Below, piece by piece: positions 17,948-27,172 of a stretch of 64,000 nt of DNA; positions within the stretch are counted from its first letter, which is position 1; every line of letters starts with the position of its first letter. The stretch lies in contig NZ_JAACYA010000001.1 in NCBI RefSeq assembly GCF_016617615.1, positions 434,001-498,000 of the forward strand. Reading direction: 5' to 3'. The stretch is from Persephonella atlantica (GTDB taxonomy: Bacteria > Aquificota > Aquificia > Aquificales > Hydrogenothermaceae). Under the pieces are notes generated by a model. It saw nothing but the letters and a program-made list of their open reading frames with translations, made no database searches and had not been told where the DNA came from. The translations under genes were made by a program, and so were the position numbers.

Positions 17948-20900
17948 CTATTTTTCTGGTTTTTCATCTATAGGAACAGCTGGTGTCATACCAAGGGTTA
18001 GAGCTCTTTTTCTTTCTATCATGTAGTAAAGAACGGGAACGACAACAAGTGTAATCAGTGTAGAAGCTCCTGTCCCAAATATCAGAGCAATAGCAAGACC
18101 ATTAAATATAGGGTCAAATATGATAACAAAGGCTCCTACTATTATTGCTGCAGCAGTAAGCAAAATTGGTCTTGTTCTTACAATACCAGCTTCAAGAAGT
18201 GCTTCCTCAACAGAGTAGCCTTCTTTCAGTTTATCCTCTGCAAACTGGACAAGAAGTATAGAGTTTCTCAGTATTATCCCTGCAAGAGCTATAAAACCTA
18301 TCATAGATGTGGCTGTAAAGAATGCTCCCATCAGCCAGTGACCGGGAACAATTCCGACTAAAGTAAATGGTATAGGAGACATGATTACAGCAGGCATTCT
18401 GAAAGAGCCAAACCATCCAACCAGTAACATGTACAGAACAACAATTGCAACAGCAAATGCTATTCCCATATCTCTAAATGTTTCGTATGTTATCTGCCAT
18501 TCTCCGTCCCATTTTACATAATATCTGTCTTCTATCTCAGGCTGGTGTGTTAAAAGCTCTGTTACACCTTTTCCATCTGGTGTTTTTATCTCTTTTATCT
18601 TATCCCACAGGTCAATGATAGGATAGACAGGGGAACCTATTGTGTCGTTAATATTTGCTATAACATACACAACTTTCTGAAGATTTTTTCTGTATATGTC
18701 GTTTTGTGAAGAGCCTTTTTCAACCTTTACAAACGTTCCTATTAGAATCCCGCCTTTTGGTGTAGGTATTTTCATAGACAGGAGCTTTTCAATAGATGTC
18801 CTGCTTTTGTCATCTAACCTTACAACAATACTAACTGGGTTTATATCTTTCTCAGAGTGGAGCAGTCCTACAGAATATCCTGCAAGTGCTATTCTCATTG
18901 TTTTTACGATAACATCTTCTGTCAGCTGATATTTCCTGACCTTTTCCCTGTCTATCTTCAGTATGTATTCCCTCTGGGGCAGGTTTGCGTATATTCCCAC
19001 GTCTATTATTCCTGATGTCTGTTCAAATATCTTCTTTATCTTCTGAGCTATTTGAAGCTGAACGCTATAATCGGGTCCGTAAACCTCTGCAACAATTGGA
19101 GATAATACAGGTGGTCCCGGTGGAGGTTCAACAACAGCAACATATTTTGCACCATTTTCTTTTGCTATTTTATAAATATCTTCCCTTATCCTCTCTGCTA
19201 TCTCATGAGACTGGGCTTTCCTGTCGTGTTTTCCTATGAGATTAACCTTTATCATTGCATAGTACGGAGCTTCCCTGAGATAGTAATGCCTTGCAAGACC
19301 ATTAAAGTCAAATGGAGCAGGAACACCTGCGTATATTACGTAGTTCTTTACTTCATTAACATTTTTTATGTAATCTGCTATCTTCTTTGCCACCGTATAT
19401 GTTTTTTCAACTGTTGTACCTTCCGGCATATCTAAAACGATAAACAGCTCACTTTTGTTGTCATAAGGAAGCATCTTTACAAGAACTGCTCTTTTTACTA
19501 AAAAGCCAACAGAAACAACAAGGAGCAACCCCATAGCTCCCAAAAATATCCATCTTTTCAGTCTGCTTTTAAAGAGAGGCATGTAAATCTTCTCAAACAG
19601 CTTTGCAAGAAAGCCTGCTGTTCTCTCTTCCTCTTTTTCTAAATCTTCAGGCGTTAAAGTTTCTGCTTCGTGTTTCAACCATCTTATCGCAAGATAAGGG
19701 GTCAGGATAAATGCAACAAGCATGGAGAAGAACATTGCAACGGAGGAGTTGATAGGTATGGGTCTCATATAAGGACCCATCATTCCTGTAACGAATGCCA
19801 TAGGGAGCAGTGCAACAATAACAGCAAATGTGGCAAGTATTGTTGGGTTTCCAACCTCGTCTGTAGCTACAACTGCTGCCTCATCTGGAGGCAGTTTCCT
19901 CATTTCAAACCATCTGTGTATGTTTTCTAAAACAACAATAGAGTTATCTACTAAAATACCGATGGAGAAAATCAGAGCAAACAAAGTAACCCTGTTAAGA
20001 GAGTATCCATACATCTCACTGAGAAAAAGTGCTATAGCAAGTGTAACAGGTATTGTAACAGCAACTATGAGAGACTCTCTCCATCCAAGGGTCACAGCAA
20101 TGAGGAGAACGATTGAAAAGGTTGCTATTAAAAGGTGTTCAATCAGTTCATTAGCTTTTTCTGTTGCTGTTTCTCCATAGTTTCTTGTTACCTTCACATA
20201 TATATCATCAGGAATAACTTTACCTTTCAGCTCTTCTAACTTGTGAAGTATTGTTTCTGCAACTATAACTGCATTACTTCCTGTTTTTTTGGCTACTGCC
20301 AGTGTTACTGCATTATATATATCATTTCTATCTCCTTCTCCGTGAACACCATAACCAAACTGGACGTAGTTAGTCGGTTCTCCTTCACCTTCAAACACTT
20401 CTGCCACATCTTTTACAAAAATAGGTTTTCCATTATAAACAGTCACAACAACATTTTTTACGTCTTCTACTGTTTTAAAGAATTTTCCTGTTCTCACTTT
20501 CACTCTGTAGTTGTTCTCGTCAAACTCTCCAGAGGGTAAAGTCATATTTGCCTGCTGGAGAGACTGAACAACCTGAGGAAGCATTATGTTGTAAGCATTA
20601 AGTTTGGCAGGATCAAAATATATGTATATCGTTTTTGGTTTTGAACCTATAATTGTTGTTTCAGATACATTTGTCAGCTGTTTAATCTCATCTTCTATCT
20701 GTTCTACAATCCTTCTGATTTCATAAGAAGAATATTTTTTGCTGTAAAATGTGAGAGAAAGTATTGGAACATCATCAATAGATTTTGGTTTCACAATAGG
20801 CTGCATAGTGCCAGGAGGCATTCTGTACATGTTTGAGTTGAGTTTACTGTAGAGTCTCACAAGGGCATCTTCAGGGTTTGTTCCCACATAAAACCTGACA

Positions 20901-21205
20901 GTTGTTATGCCAAATCCATCCCCTGCATAAGAATAAACATACTCAACATCGGGAATTTCCCACATTATTTTTTCAAGGGGTTTTGTAATGAGTTTATCTA
21001 TATCCTTTGATTGGGCTCCCGGAACAGGGACCATTATGTCAATCATAGGAACAACAATCTGTGGCTCTTCATCTCTGGGAGTTGTCATTACTGCGAAAAG
21101 TCCCATAAGTAGCGACGCAAGGACAAGAAGTGGTGTTAAAGGAGAGTTAACAAAAGCCTTCGCTATCTTCCCAGCCATTCCATAATCTTTCTTTATCTTA
21201 TCCAT
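17948..21205 (-). CDS. RND family efflux pump, inner-membrane subunit
   Basis: This is an AcrB-type proton-driven pump of 1085 residues with the usual two repeats of six membrane helices and a large periplasmic loop each. The fourth-helix motif reads SIGILVDNSIVVLENIHR: the first proton-relay Asp is kept but the second is Asn, as in pumps outside the classic DD group. I start at the ATG 21205, with GGAGG and a 6-nt spacer; the TTG 6 nt upstream lies directly against the ribosome site. It is the third gene of a tolC-adaptor-pump operon. Substrate cannot be predicted; hydrophobic compounds or metals are possible. Confidence 0.93.
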   Translation of the reverse strand: MDKIKKDYGMAGKIAKAFVNSPLTPLLVLASLLMGLFAVMTTPRDEEPQIVVPMIDIMVPVPGAQSKDIDKLITKPLEKIMWEIPDVEYVYSYAGDGFGITTVRFYVGTNPEDALVRLYSKLNSNMYRMPPGTMQPIVKPKSIDDVPILSLTFYSKKYSSYEIRRIVEQIEDEIKQLTNVSETTIIGSKPKTIYIYFDPAKLNAYNIMLPQVVQSLQQANMTLPSGEFDENNYRVKVRTGKFFKTVEDVKNVVVTVYNGKPIFVKDVAEVFEGEGEPTNYVQFGYGVHGEGDRNDIYNAVTLAVAKKTGSNAVIVAETILHKLEELKGKVIPDDIYVKVTRNYGETATEKANELIEHLLIATFSIVLLIAVTLGWRESLIVAVTIPVTLAIALFLSEMYGYSLNRVTLFALIFSIGILVDNSIVVLENIHRWFEMRKLPPDEAAVVATDEVGNPTILATFAVIVALLPMAFVTGMMGPYMRPIPINSSVAMFFSMLVAFILTPYLAIRWLKHEAETLTPEDLEKEEERTAGFLAKLFEKIYMPLFKSRLKRWIFLGAMGLLLVVSVGFLVKRAVLVKMLPYDNKSELFIVLDMPEGTTVEKTYTVAKKIADYIKNVNEVKNYVIYAGVPAPFDFNGLARHYYLREAPYYAMIKVNLIGKHDRKAQSHEIAERIREDIYKIAKENGAKYVAVVEPPPGPPVLSPIVAEVYGPDYSVQLQIAQKIKKIFEQTSGIIDVGIYANLPQREYILKIDREKVRKYQLTEDVIVKTMRIALAGYSVGLLHSEKDINPVSIVVRLDDKSRTSIEKLLSMKIPTPKGGILIGTFVKVEKGSSQNDIYRKNLQKVVYVIANINDTIGSPVYPIIDLWDKIKEIKTPDGKGVTELLTHQPEIEDRYYVKWDGEWQITYETFRDMGIAFAVAIVVLYMLLVGWFGSFRMPAVIMSPIPFTLVGIVPGHWLMGAFFTATSMIGFIALAGIILRNSILLVQFAEDKLKEGYSVEEALLEAGIVRTRPILLTAAAIIVGAFVIIFDPIFNGLAIALIFGTGASTLITLVVVPVLYYMIERKRALTLGMTPAVPIDEKPEK

Positions 21206-21226
21206 TACCAACCTCCAGTATCTGTT

Positions 21227-22393
21227 TTAACGGACCTTACAACCTTCACAGGCTTTATCAACGTCAGAAGCCACTATTTCCATACCCTCTTTAAGACCTG
21301 ATATTATCTCAACCTTTCCGTTCACTGTCTCTCCTGTTTTAACAAATGTAAGGTGGGCTACACCATCTTCATCAACAGTGTAAACGGCATCAAGCTGTCC
21401 CCATTTTGTAACAGCTGTTGCCGGCACCAGTATTTTCTTTTCTTCTCCTATTTTTATCCTCATCTTTCCATACATTCCCGGTTTCAGTGAGCTGTCCTGA
21501 GGAAGCTGCGCCTTTACAGTAAATGTTCTGTTCATAGGGTCTATGCTGTTGCTTTTCTCAACAATCTTAGCTGAGTATTTTTTCCCTACAGTATCTATAA
21601 ACAGATCTACTGTATCTCCTACATTTACTTTATTAATCAGGGATTCATCAACCATTGAGATAAACTTCAGGTTTTTGTCTCCTATGACAAAAAGAGGCAT
21701 TCCCGGTGCTGCCATATCTCCAACGTCATTCATCTTTTTGATGATTACTCCATCAAATGGAGCTTTTATGTAAGCATAACTTTGCATAATCTGTGCGTAT
21801 TTGAGCTTTGCCCTGACCTGTTTTTCTTTTGCATCAAGCTGTTTTAGTTTTGCCTTTATTGCATCTACCTGTGCCTTTGCCCCTATCATTTTTGTTTCTA
21901 TCTCTTCAAGCTGCTGCTTTGAAACTGCATTTTCTCTGTACAGATTTTTAAATCTTTCATATGTTCTTTTTGCAAACTGGTAAGCAGCTTCTGCTCCTTT
22001 TAATCCAGAGAGAGCTTCTTCCCTTGCTTTTGAAAGTTCTTCAAGGCCTGCCTTCGCCTCTTTTATGTTCTGTCTTATCTCACTGTCATCAAGAACAGCA
22101 AGAAGCTGTCCTTTTTTGACATAGTCTCCCTCTTTAACATTTATCTTCAGTATCCTTGCCATCAGTTTTGTTGCAACTTTTGCATTATTGTCAGAAACAA
22201 CTGAACCGTCAATCTGATAATACCTGTAAACCTTCTGAGAAGTTACCTTTACTGTAGGGAGCTTTACTACTTCCTTTACCTCTTCCTTTGCATATCCTGG
22301 CTCTATCCTCGGGGAAAAATATCCTCCTATCCACAGGATAAATAGAGCAATAGGAATTATAAAAAAGAGAATAAACCTGATAACACTCTTCAT
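21227..22393 (-). CDS. RND efflux periplasmic adaptor (membrane fusion protein)
   Basis: The 388-residue HlyD/AcrA-type adaptor has an N-terminal membrane anchor (residues 4-24), a split lipoyl domain (VKEGDYVKKGQLLAVLDD and YIKAPFDGVIIKKMNDVGD), a long helical hairpin between them, a beta-barrel domain and a C-terminal membrane-proximal domain. It bridges the pump to TolC. The ATG overlaps the tolC stop codon. Its last residues include a CEGC pair close to the C-terminus, which is unusual for adaptors and might bind metal. Confidence 0.93.
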   Translation of the reverse strand: MKSVIRFILFFIIPIALFILWIGGYFSPRIEPGYAKEEVKEVVKLPTVKVTSQKVYRYYQIDGSVVSDNNAKVATKLMARILKINVKEGDYVKKGQLLAVLDDSEIRQNIKEAKAGLEELSKAREEALSGLKGAEAAYQFAKRTYERFKNLYRENAVSKQQLEEIETKMIGAKAQVDAIKAKLKQLDAKEKQVRAKLKYAQIMQSYAYIKAPFDGVIIKKMNDVGDMAAPGMPLFVIGDKNLKFISMVDESLINKVNVGDTVDLFIDTVGKKYSAKIVEKSNSIDPMNRTFTVKAQLPQDSSLKPGMYGKMRIKIGEEKKILVPATAVTKWGQLDAVYTVDEDGVAHLTFVKTGETVNGKVEIISGLKEGMEIVASDVDKACEGCKVR

Positions 22394-23784
22394 TGTCTAT
22401 CTCCTCCATTATTTTCTTTTAACTGACCAGACTGATATTTCAGCTCAAGAAGTGAGATCTCTGCATCATATGTTGCTTTTGCCTTCTCAAAAGCTATCTG
22501 GTCATACATGGTCTGTGTGTCTAAAAGGTCTATCATTGAAGCCATCTGATTTCTGTATCTTTTTTCTGTTATTCTTAAGACTTCTTCTGCATACTTAAGG
22601 TTTTCCTTTGCTGTGTTCAGTCTGTCTATAGCCGTCTGGAGCTCCTTATAAGCTTTATAAACGCTGAATTTTATGTACTCTTCAAATCCCTTCTTTAAAT
22701 GGAGATATCTTCTGTAGTTTTCTTTTGCAGCTCTGTAGTTATTAAACGACTGAAAACCATCAAATAACTTCCAGTTGAGGGCTATACCTACCATAAAACC
22801 AGTTCCATCTGTTCCGAAAGGACTGTATCTATCATCCATCTGATAGTAACCAAATGCTCCTATAGAAGGAAGCATATCTCCCCTCTTGAATTTTGCATAC
22901 CTTTTTGCATTCTCAACTCTTGTTCTGAGGGCAATAAGATCTGGTCTTTCAGAAAGGGCTATCTCCTGCCAGTATTTAATATCCTTCTTTACTGGTGTAA
23001 ATTCTAAATTTCCAATAACATCTATCTGGGAAGGATCTATGTCGTCTTTTCCCATTGCCAGCAGAAGTCCCTTTTTCGCAATCAGATACTGATTCTGGGC
23101 TTCTGTTATTTTACTTTTTACTTTTGACAGGTATACTTTTGCTCTGAGGACGTCTGCATATATTGCCAGTCCATTGTTATACATTGTCTGGGCAGTTTCG
23201 TAATGTTTTTTTACACTTCTGTAAGCCTGCTGGGCAATTTTTATGGCTTCCTTTGCAAGTAGTGCTCCGTAATATGCTTTTGTTACATCGTATATAACTT
23301 TCTGTTTTGTTTTCTCAAGGTCAAATTTTGATGCTTCATACTCTTTTTCTCTCATCTTTATTCCTGTTCCTATCTTTCCACCTGCCCATATAGGAACCTG
23401 AAACTCTATTTTTGTCTGCCAGTTGTTCCATTCTGGATAGGTGGGGGGAGAAAAAAGAGGAGCTCCTAAAAGCCCATTAAATGAGGTCATATCCACATAC
23501 TTTGAGGAGCTTGTCATTGTCAATCTGTGCTGATTTAACTCACTCATCATAGCCCAGCCTGGTATGTTAGTTCTCATAAATGCCTCACTTAAACTGACGG
23601 TAGGAAATCTGATTCCTTTTGACGCTTTATACTCAAACTCTTTGCTTTTCAGTTTTTTCTTTTCAGCTTTCAGCTGGTAGCTGTTTTTAAGGGCTATATC
23701 TATTGCTTCCTTTAGCGTGAGCTCTTTTGCATTTAAGGATACTGCTGTGAGAAAGAAAAGAGCCACAATCAGAACCTTTCTCAT
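22390..23784 (-). CDS. TolC family outer-membrane channel protein
   Basis: The 464-residue protein has a signal peptide (KVLIVALFFLTAVSLNA) and the TolC repeat pattern, starting with KELTLKEAIDIALKNSYQL and with paired long helices (AKEAIKIAQQAYRSVKKHYE and the later TAKENLKYAEEVLRITEKRY). The second-half motif ALNWKLFDGFQSFNNYRAA is typical. It forms the outer-membrane duct of the tripartite pump encoded directly downstream. It is the first gene of the operon and lies behind the strongest promoter match in this window (23828-23856). Confidence 0.93.
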   Translation of the reverse strand: MRKVLIVALFFLTAVSLNAKELTLKEAIDIALKNSYQLKAEKKKLKSKEFEYKASKGIRFPTVSLSEAFMRTNIPGWAMMSELNQHRLTMTSSSKYVDMTSFNGLLGAPLFSPPTYPEWNNWQTKIEFQVPIWAGGKIGTGIKMREKEYEASKFDLEKTKQKVIYDVTKAYYGALLAKEAIKIAQQAYRSVKKHYETAQTMYNNGLAIYADVLRAKVYLSKVKSKITEAQNQYLIAKKGLLLAMGKDDIDPSQIDVIGNLEFTPVKKDIKYWQEIALSERPDLIALRTRVENAKRYAKFKRGDMLPSIGAFGYYQMDDRYSPFGTDGTGFMVGIALNWKLFDGFQSFNNYRAAKENYRRYLHLKKGFEEYIKFSVYKAYKELQTAIDRLNTAKENLKYAEEVLRITEKRYRNQMASMIDLLDTQTMYDQIAFEKAKATYDAEISLLELKYQSGQLKENNGGDRQ

Positions 23785-23827
23785 CTTTCACCTCTCTTAA
23801 TTTGAATAATAAGAATATTAGAATATA

Positions 23828-23856
23828 ATTATATTCCTATAAGCACTTGATTTCAA
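23828..23856 (-). promoter_or_regulatory. Sigma-70 promoter for the tolC-adaptor-RND operon
   Basis: Minus strand TTGAAA (23856-23851), exactly 17 nt spacer, then a perfect TATAAT (23833-23828), about 45 nt before the tolC ATG. This is the best two-element promoter match that I found. Confidence 0.75.
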
Positions 23857-23870
23857 CTCTGAAATAACAC

Positions 23871-23881
23871 TGATTTTATCA
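23871..23881. promoter_or_regulatory. Candidate Crp/Fnr-type operator
   Basis: The sequence TGATTTTATCA is a TGAT/ATCA dyad with a 3-nt centre, 14 nt upstream of the -35 element of the efflux operon. Crp/Fnr activators bind TGTGA or TTGAT dyads at such positions, and a Crp/Fnr-family gene lies just upstream. The spacer is one base shorter than the classic Fnr box, so this is a weak inference. Confidence 0.3.
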
Positions 23882-23910
23882 ATTCCCCCAATTTCAAATA
23901 AAATTATAAT

Positions 23911-24594
23911 CTAAGAGATCAGGTCTTCCAAATAATCTGGGTCAAGAATTTCTATCTTTCCTCTTTCTGTATTGACTATACCTTCTTTTTTCCATCTACT
24001 CATTATTCTGATTGCAGTTTCTACTGTTGTCCCAGTCATCTCTGCCAGATCCTGCCTGGTTATAGGAGCTTTTATCACTATCTTTCCGTCTTCTTCTTTT
24101 CCTATCTTTTTAGAAAGTTCCAGCAGAAGATTTGCTATTCTCCCTTCCACCTTTTCTGCTGCCAGGCTCTTTAATCTGTCATAGGCTTCCAGCAGCATCT
24201 TACTTGCATCACACGTTATTTTTACTGCAAGAGCAGGATAAAGGTTGAGTAGTTTCAGGAAATCTTTGTTTGAAACGTACAGTACTTTTGAGTCAACCAG
24301 AGCTTGTGCAGTGTATGTGCTTGTAGGTCTAGATTCCCCCATAACAAGCCATCCAAATACCTCTTTGGGAGTTACCAGTCGCAGTATAACCGTTTTACCG
24401 TCTGCTGTTTCTTTTATTAGCTTTACGATACCATCTATAACTATGTAGATACCAGGTTCTTCATCTCCTTCAAAGAATATATACTCATTTTTTTTATACT
24501 CCTTCAGATGAAAGTAAGAGGCTATCTTTTTTATCTCCTCTTCCGGGATACCTTCCAGTAAAGGTATATCTTTTAAGAACTTTTCTTTATCCAT
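23911..24594 (-). CDS. Crp/Fnr family transcriptional regulator
   Basis: The 227-residue protein has an N-terminal cyclic-nucleotide-binding-type barrel (residues 10-125; YIFFEGDEEPGIYIVIDG), a dimerisation helix and a C-terminal winged helix with TRQDLAEMTGTTVETAIRIM as recognition region. The Fnr-type N-terminal cysteine cluster is missing (one Cys only), so it is not an oxygen-sensing iron-sulfur Fnr. The cAMP-site residues cannot be confirmed. It lies 12 nt after the MCE gene in the same operon and directly before the efflux operon promoter, which makes that operon a candidate target. Similar proteins respond to redox, NO or oxidative stress. Confidence 0.88.
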   Translation of the reverse strand: MDKEKFLKDIPLLEGIPEEEIKKIASYFHLKEYKKNEYIFFEGDEEPGIYIVIDGIVKLIKETADGKTVILRLVTPKEVFGWLVMGESRPTSTYTAQALVDSKVLYVSNKDFLKLLNLYPALAVKITCDASKMLLEAYDRLKSLAAEKVEGRIANLLLELSKKIGKEEDGKIVIKAPITRQDLAEMTGTTVETAIRIMSRWKKEGIVNTERGKIEILDPDYLEDLIS

Positions 24595-24606
24595 CTTCTA
24601 CCCCAT

Positions 24607-26151
24607 TTAAGGTTTTGGGACACTTCCCAGTAAATATTTTATATCATCATCTCTGAAGATAAATCCTGCACCTACATAGAATCCTATAAGATCACTGTTA
24701 AGAAGGTCTGAGCCTCCAAACTTAACAAAAAATGGATTGTCCTTCAGCCTATATGTAAATCCCACATCAAGCTGAGGGTTGTCAGGTTCATTATAAGCAT
24801 ACTTTCTATCAAAATTATAAAGATCTGCTTTCAAAAGCAACCTGTCTGTAATATAAAAATCAAATCCCACATCTCCTGTTGAATCCTTTAAGCCTCCTCT
24901 TATCCAAAAACTTCTGTTCATAATCTCAAACAGTTTATGGGCGTACTGAACGTCAAACAGTATGCCATAATCTCTTTTAACTATCCTCGTTGTAGTACTA
25001 CCTGAAGTAATATCTTCCTGTCTTTTTACTGTCCCTCCACTGTTTGTCAGGAGACCTACATATATGTAGCTATTTTCTCCCGGCGACAGTTTACCAGCTA
25101 TTCCTGCCTTTTCATCCTCGTTTCCTGTATGCTTCTCGCCGTACATTATAATGTCCAACTTTGTTTTGTTTATAACAGAGAAAGGTTTTGAAAACTCTTT
25201 TATACCTGTGTTTGCATTATCGTACAGACTGTCGTCATTGACCAGTTTCCCCAGTGTCCCTTTACCTTCATCTATTTTTGCGAGTATTCTGTCAAGTTTT
25301 AGCGATGCGTCTTTTATCTTCTCTATTGCTACCTTTATATCTTCCCTGTTTTCTCCAACGGTTCCTTTTATTACTTTTGCAGCCTCTCCTATCTCATCTA
25401 AAACCTGAGGTGTTTTTTCTCTTAAAGCTATAGATGTTTCCTTGAGATTTTTTATCAATTCCCTTATATCTTCCCTGTTTTCTCCAGTAATAGCCTCAAG
25501 ATTCTGTGCAACTCTATCAATTTTCTTTATCAGGACTGGCAGGTCTCTTTTAAGACTTTCTGTTATCTGAGTTATGTTGTCTATAGACCGTTTTATGTTC
25601 TCTCTATTTTCAACAACAAGCTGGTCTGCATGCTGGGCAAGTCTGTTTATATTTTCAATTAGCTGTTTAAGATTTCCCTGACCAATTGCTTCGTTAAGAC
25701 TATCTACCAATTTTCCTATTTTGTAGGCAACATCTTTAGCTGAAGCAAAGGCCTCTTCTGTTGAAGCGTAAACCTCTGTATTTTTTATGACTCCCTTGTC
25801 TGAGAGCTTTCCAGCTGAAGGATTTCCCGGGTCTATGTATATATATTTATCTCCCATAAGCCCAAGGGTTCTTACATATGCTTTTGCATCTTTATAGATA
25901 GGAACATTCGCCCTTATTCCGATAATAACTTTGACCCTGCCATTTTCAAACTTTATCTTCTCAACTCTTCCTACCTTTACACCTTTTACCTGAACATCTG
26001 CACCGGGAGATAAGCCTTCAACAACATTAAAATACAGATAATACTCCTTTGTTTTTACTCCTAATTCCTTTCCGCTGAATGTTATTATCAAATACCCGGC
26101 AAGGCCTGATATAAAAAGAATAAAAAGCCCTACCTTAAAGGAAGTGCTCAT
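24607..26151 (-). CDS. MCE/MlaD family lipid-transport protein with long stalk and beta-rich C-terminus
   Basis: The 514 residues show an N-terminal membrane anchor (5-25), one MCE domain (about 36-125; VEGLSPGADVQVKGVKVGRV), a helical stalk (about 130-330) and a C-terminal region of alternating aromatic strands (about 335-505). ENRE recurs at residues 181, 224 and 267, exactly 43 residues apart, marking a stalk repeat. MCE proteins carry phospholipid between inner and outer membranes, usually with MlaE/MlaF-type ABC partners, none of which is in this window. The C-terminal part looks like outer-membrane barrel strands, so one chain might span the periplasm. The spacing from the DHQ synthase gene is 8 nt. 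Confidence 0.82.
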   Translation of the reverse strand: MSTSFKVGLFILFISGLAGYLIITFSGKELGVKTKEYYLYFNVVEGLSPGADVQVKGVKVGRVEKIKFENGRVKVIIGIRANVPIYKDAKAYVRTLGLMGDKYIYIDPGNPSAGKLSDKGVIKNTEVYASTEEAFASAKDVAYKIGKLVDSLNEAIGQGNLKQLIENINRLAQHADQLVVENRENIKRSIDNITQITESLKRDLPVLIKKIDRVAQNLEAITGENREDIRELIKNLKETSIALREKTPQVLDEIGEAAKVIKGTVGENREDIKVAIEKIKDASLKLDRILAKIDEGKGTLGKLVNDDSLYDNANTGIKEFSKPFSVINKTKLDIIMYGEKHTGNEDEKAGIAGKLSPGENSYIYVGLLTNSGGTVKRQEDITSGSTTTRIVKRDYGILFDVQYAHKLFEIMNRSFWIRGGLKDSTGDVGFDFYITDRLLLKADLYNFDRKYAYNEPDNPQLDVGFTYRLKDNPFFVKFGGSDLLNSDLIGFYVGAGFIFRDDDIKYLLGSVPKP

Positions 26152-26159
26152 TCTTTCCC

Positions 26160-27155
26160 CTACTTCTCCATTATAGTTTCTTCAACCTTCATACCAAAAT
26201 GTCTTCCTGCTTCTTCAATGTACCCTAAAATCTCATCTCCCTCTTTCAGGTCAACAACAGATATGAGAGAGCCGTCACCTTTTACAAGCCTGATAGTTTC
26301 TGCATTCTGCAGAACTGCACTCAGTTTTTTTCCTTCATATTCAGCTTCCACCAAAAGCATCGGTCTTCTCTCTATTTTTGCTCTGCCCACAACTACAGCT
26401 CTTCCATTACCATCAATGTCATAAGCCATAACTTCTCTGCCAGCTTCAAGCTCACATAGATAAACTGTCTTTCCACCGGGAACCCTTGTGTACATATGGA
26501 CTGCACCAGCATTGACCCTGAAAGGTCTTGATGCAACATACGGAGATTCTTCTGTTTCTGCATGAACAAATATCATTCCTGCGGAAGAGTTCCCAACTAA
26601 CATCCCTTCCCCCTTTTTAAACAAAGATGTTGTATCAACAGCAACCCTATCACCCATTCCTACAGGAATAACAGCTGTTACTCTGGCTTTCACAAGTTGT
26701 AATTTTTCTGTGGTTTCCTTTATCACAGATGCCACCCTTTTTATCTCATTGAGGTCTTCTGTTTCTAAAACAACCCCTTTTACTCCTTTTTCTAATATTC
26801 CTACAGCTATTTCTGCCTCATCAGAATTTTTTACAACAGCATATATGTTGTCTGATTGGGCGATAAGGTTTTCCAGAGGTATTATAGTCCAGTCTGTAGT
26901 TTTGACGATAACTTTTTTTCCTGATTTTGCAAGCTGAGCTGCCCTCTCTTCATCTTTTTTGTCTTTAATAATCACAATGACAAAATCATCTGATAGATTT
27001 CCTTTTTTATCTACGGTTATAAAGTTTACCCTTCCTAATTTTTTTGCTTCTTCTAATTTTTCTTCAGGGACAATTATATAATCTGCTCCAGACTCAATGG
27101 CCGTTGTTACAATCTTTTTGTCGTATTTTGATGCATCAACGATAAATTCTTTCAT
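26160..27155 (-). CDS. Archaeal-type 3-dehydroquinate synthase (DHQ synthase II)
   Basis: This 331-residue protein matches the AroB' family of methanogens, which oxidatively deaminates and cyclises 2-amino-3,7-dideoxy-D-threo-hept-6-ulosonate to 3-dehydroquinate with NAD. It does not resemble bacterial AroB. Recognisable stretches are the GVKGVVLETEDLNEIKRVAS region, VGMGDRVAVDTTSLFKKGEG, MLVGNSSAGMIFVHAET, FRVNAGAVHMY and PGGKTVYLCELEAG. It implies an alternative entry to the shikimate pathway. It is in one operon with cysS and a methyltransferase gene. The PabB at 8965 draws on the chorismate made downstream of this step. Confidence 0.9.
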   Translation of the reverse strand: MKEFIVDASKYDKKIVTTAIESGADYIIVPEEKLEEAKKLGRVNFITVDKKGNLSDDFVIVIIKDKKDEERAAQLAKSGKKVIVKTTDWTIIPLENLIAQSDNIYAVVKNSDEAEIAVGILEKGVKGVVLETEDLNEIKRVASVIKETTEKLQLVKARVTAVIPVGMGDRVAVDTTSLFKKGEGMLVGNSSAGMIFVHAETEESPYVASRPFRVNAGAVHMYTRVPGGKTVYLCELEAGREVMAYDIDGNGRAVVVGRAKIERRPMLLVEAEYEGKKLSAVLQNAETIRLVKGDGSLISVVDLKEGDEILGYIEEAGRHFGMKVEETIMEK

Positions 27156-27172
27156 CTTAAAACCTCTCTTTA

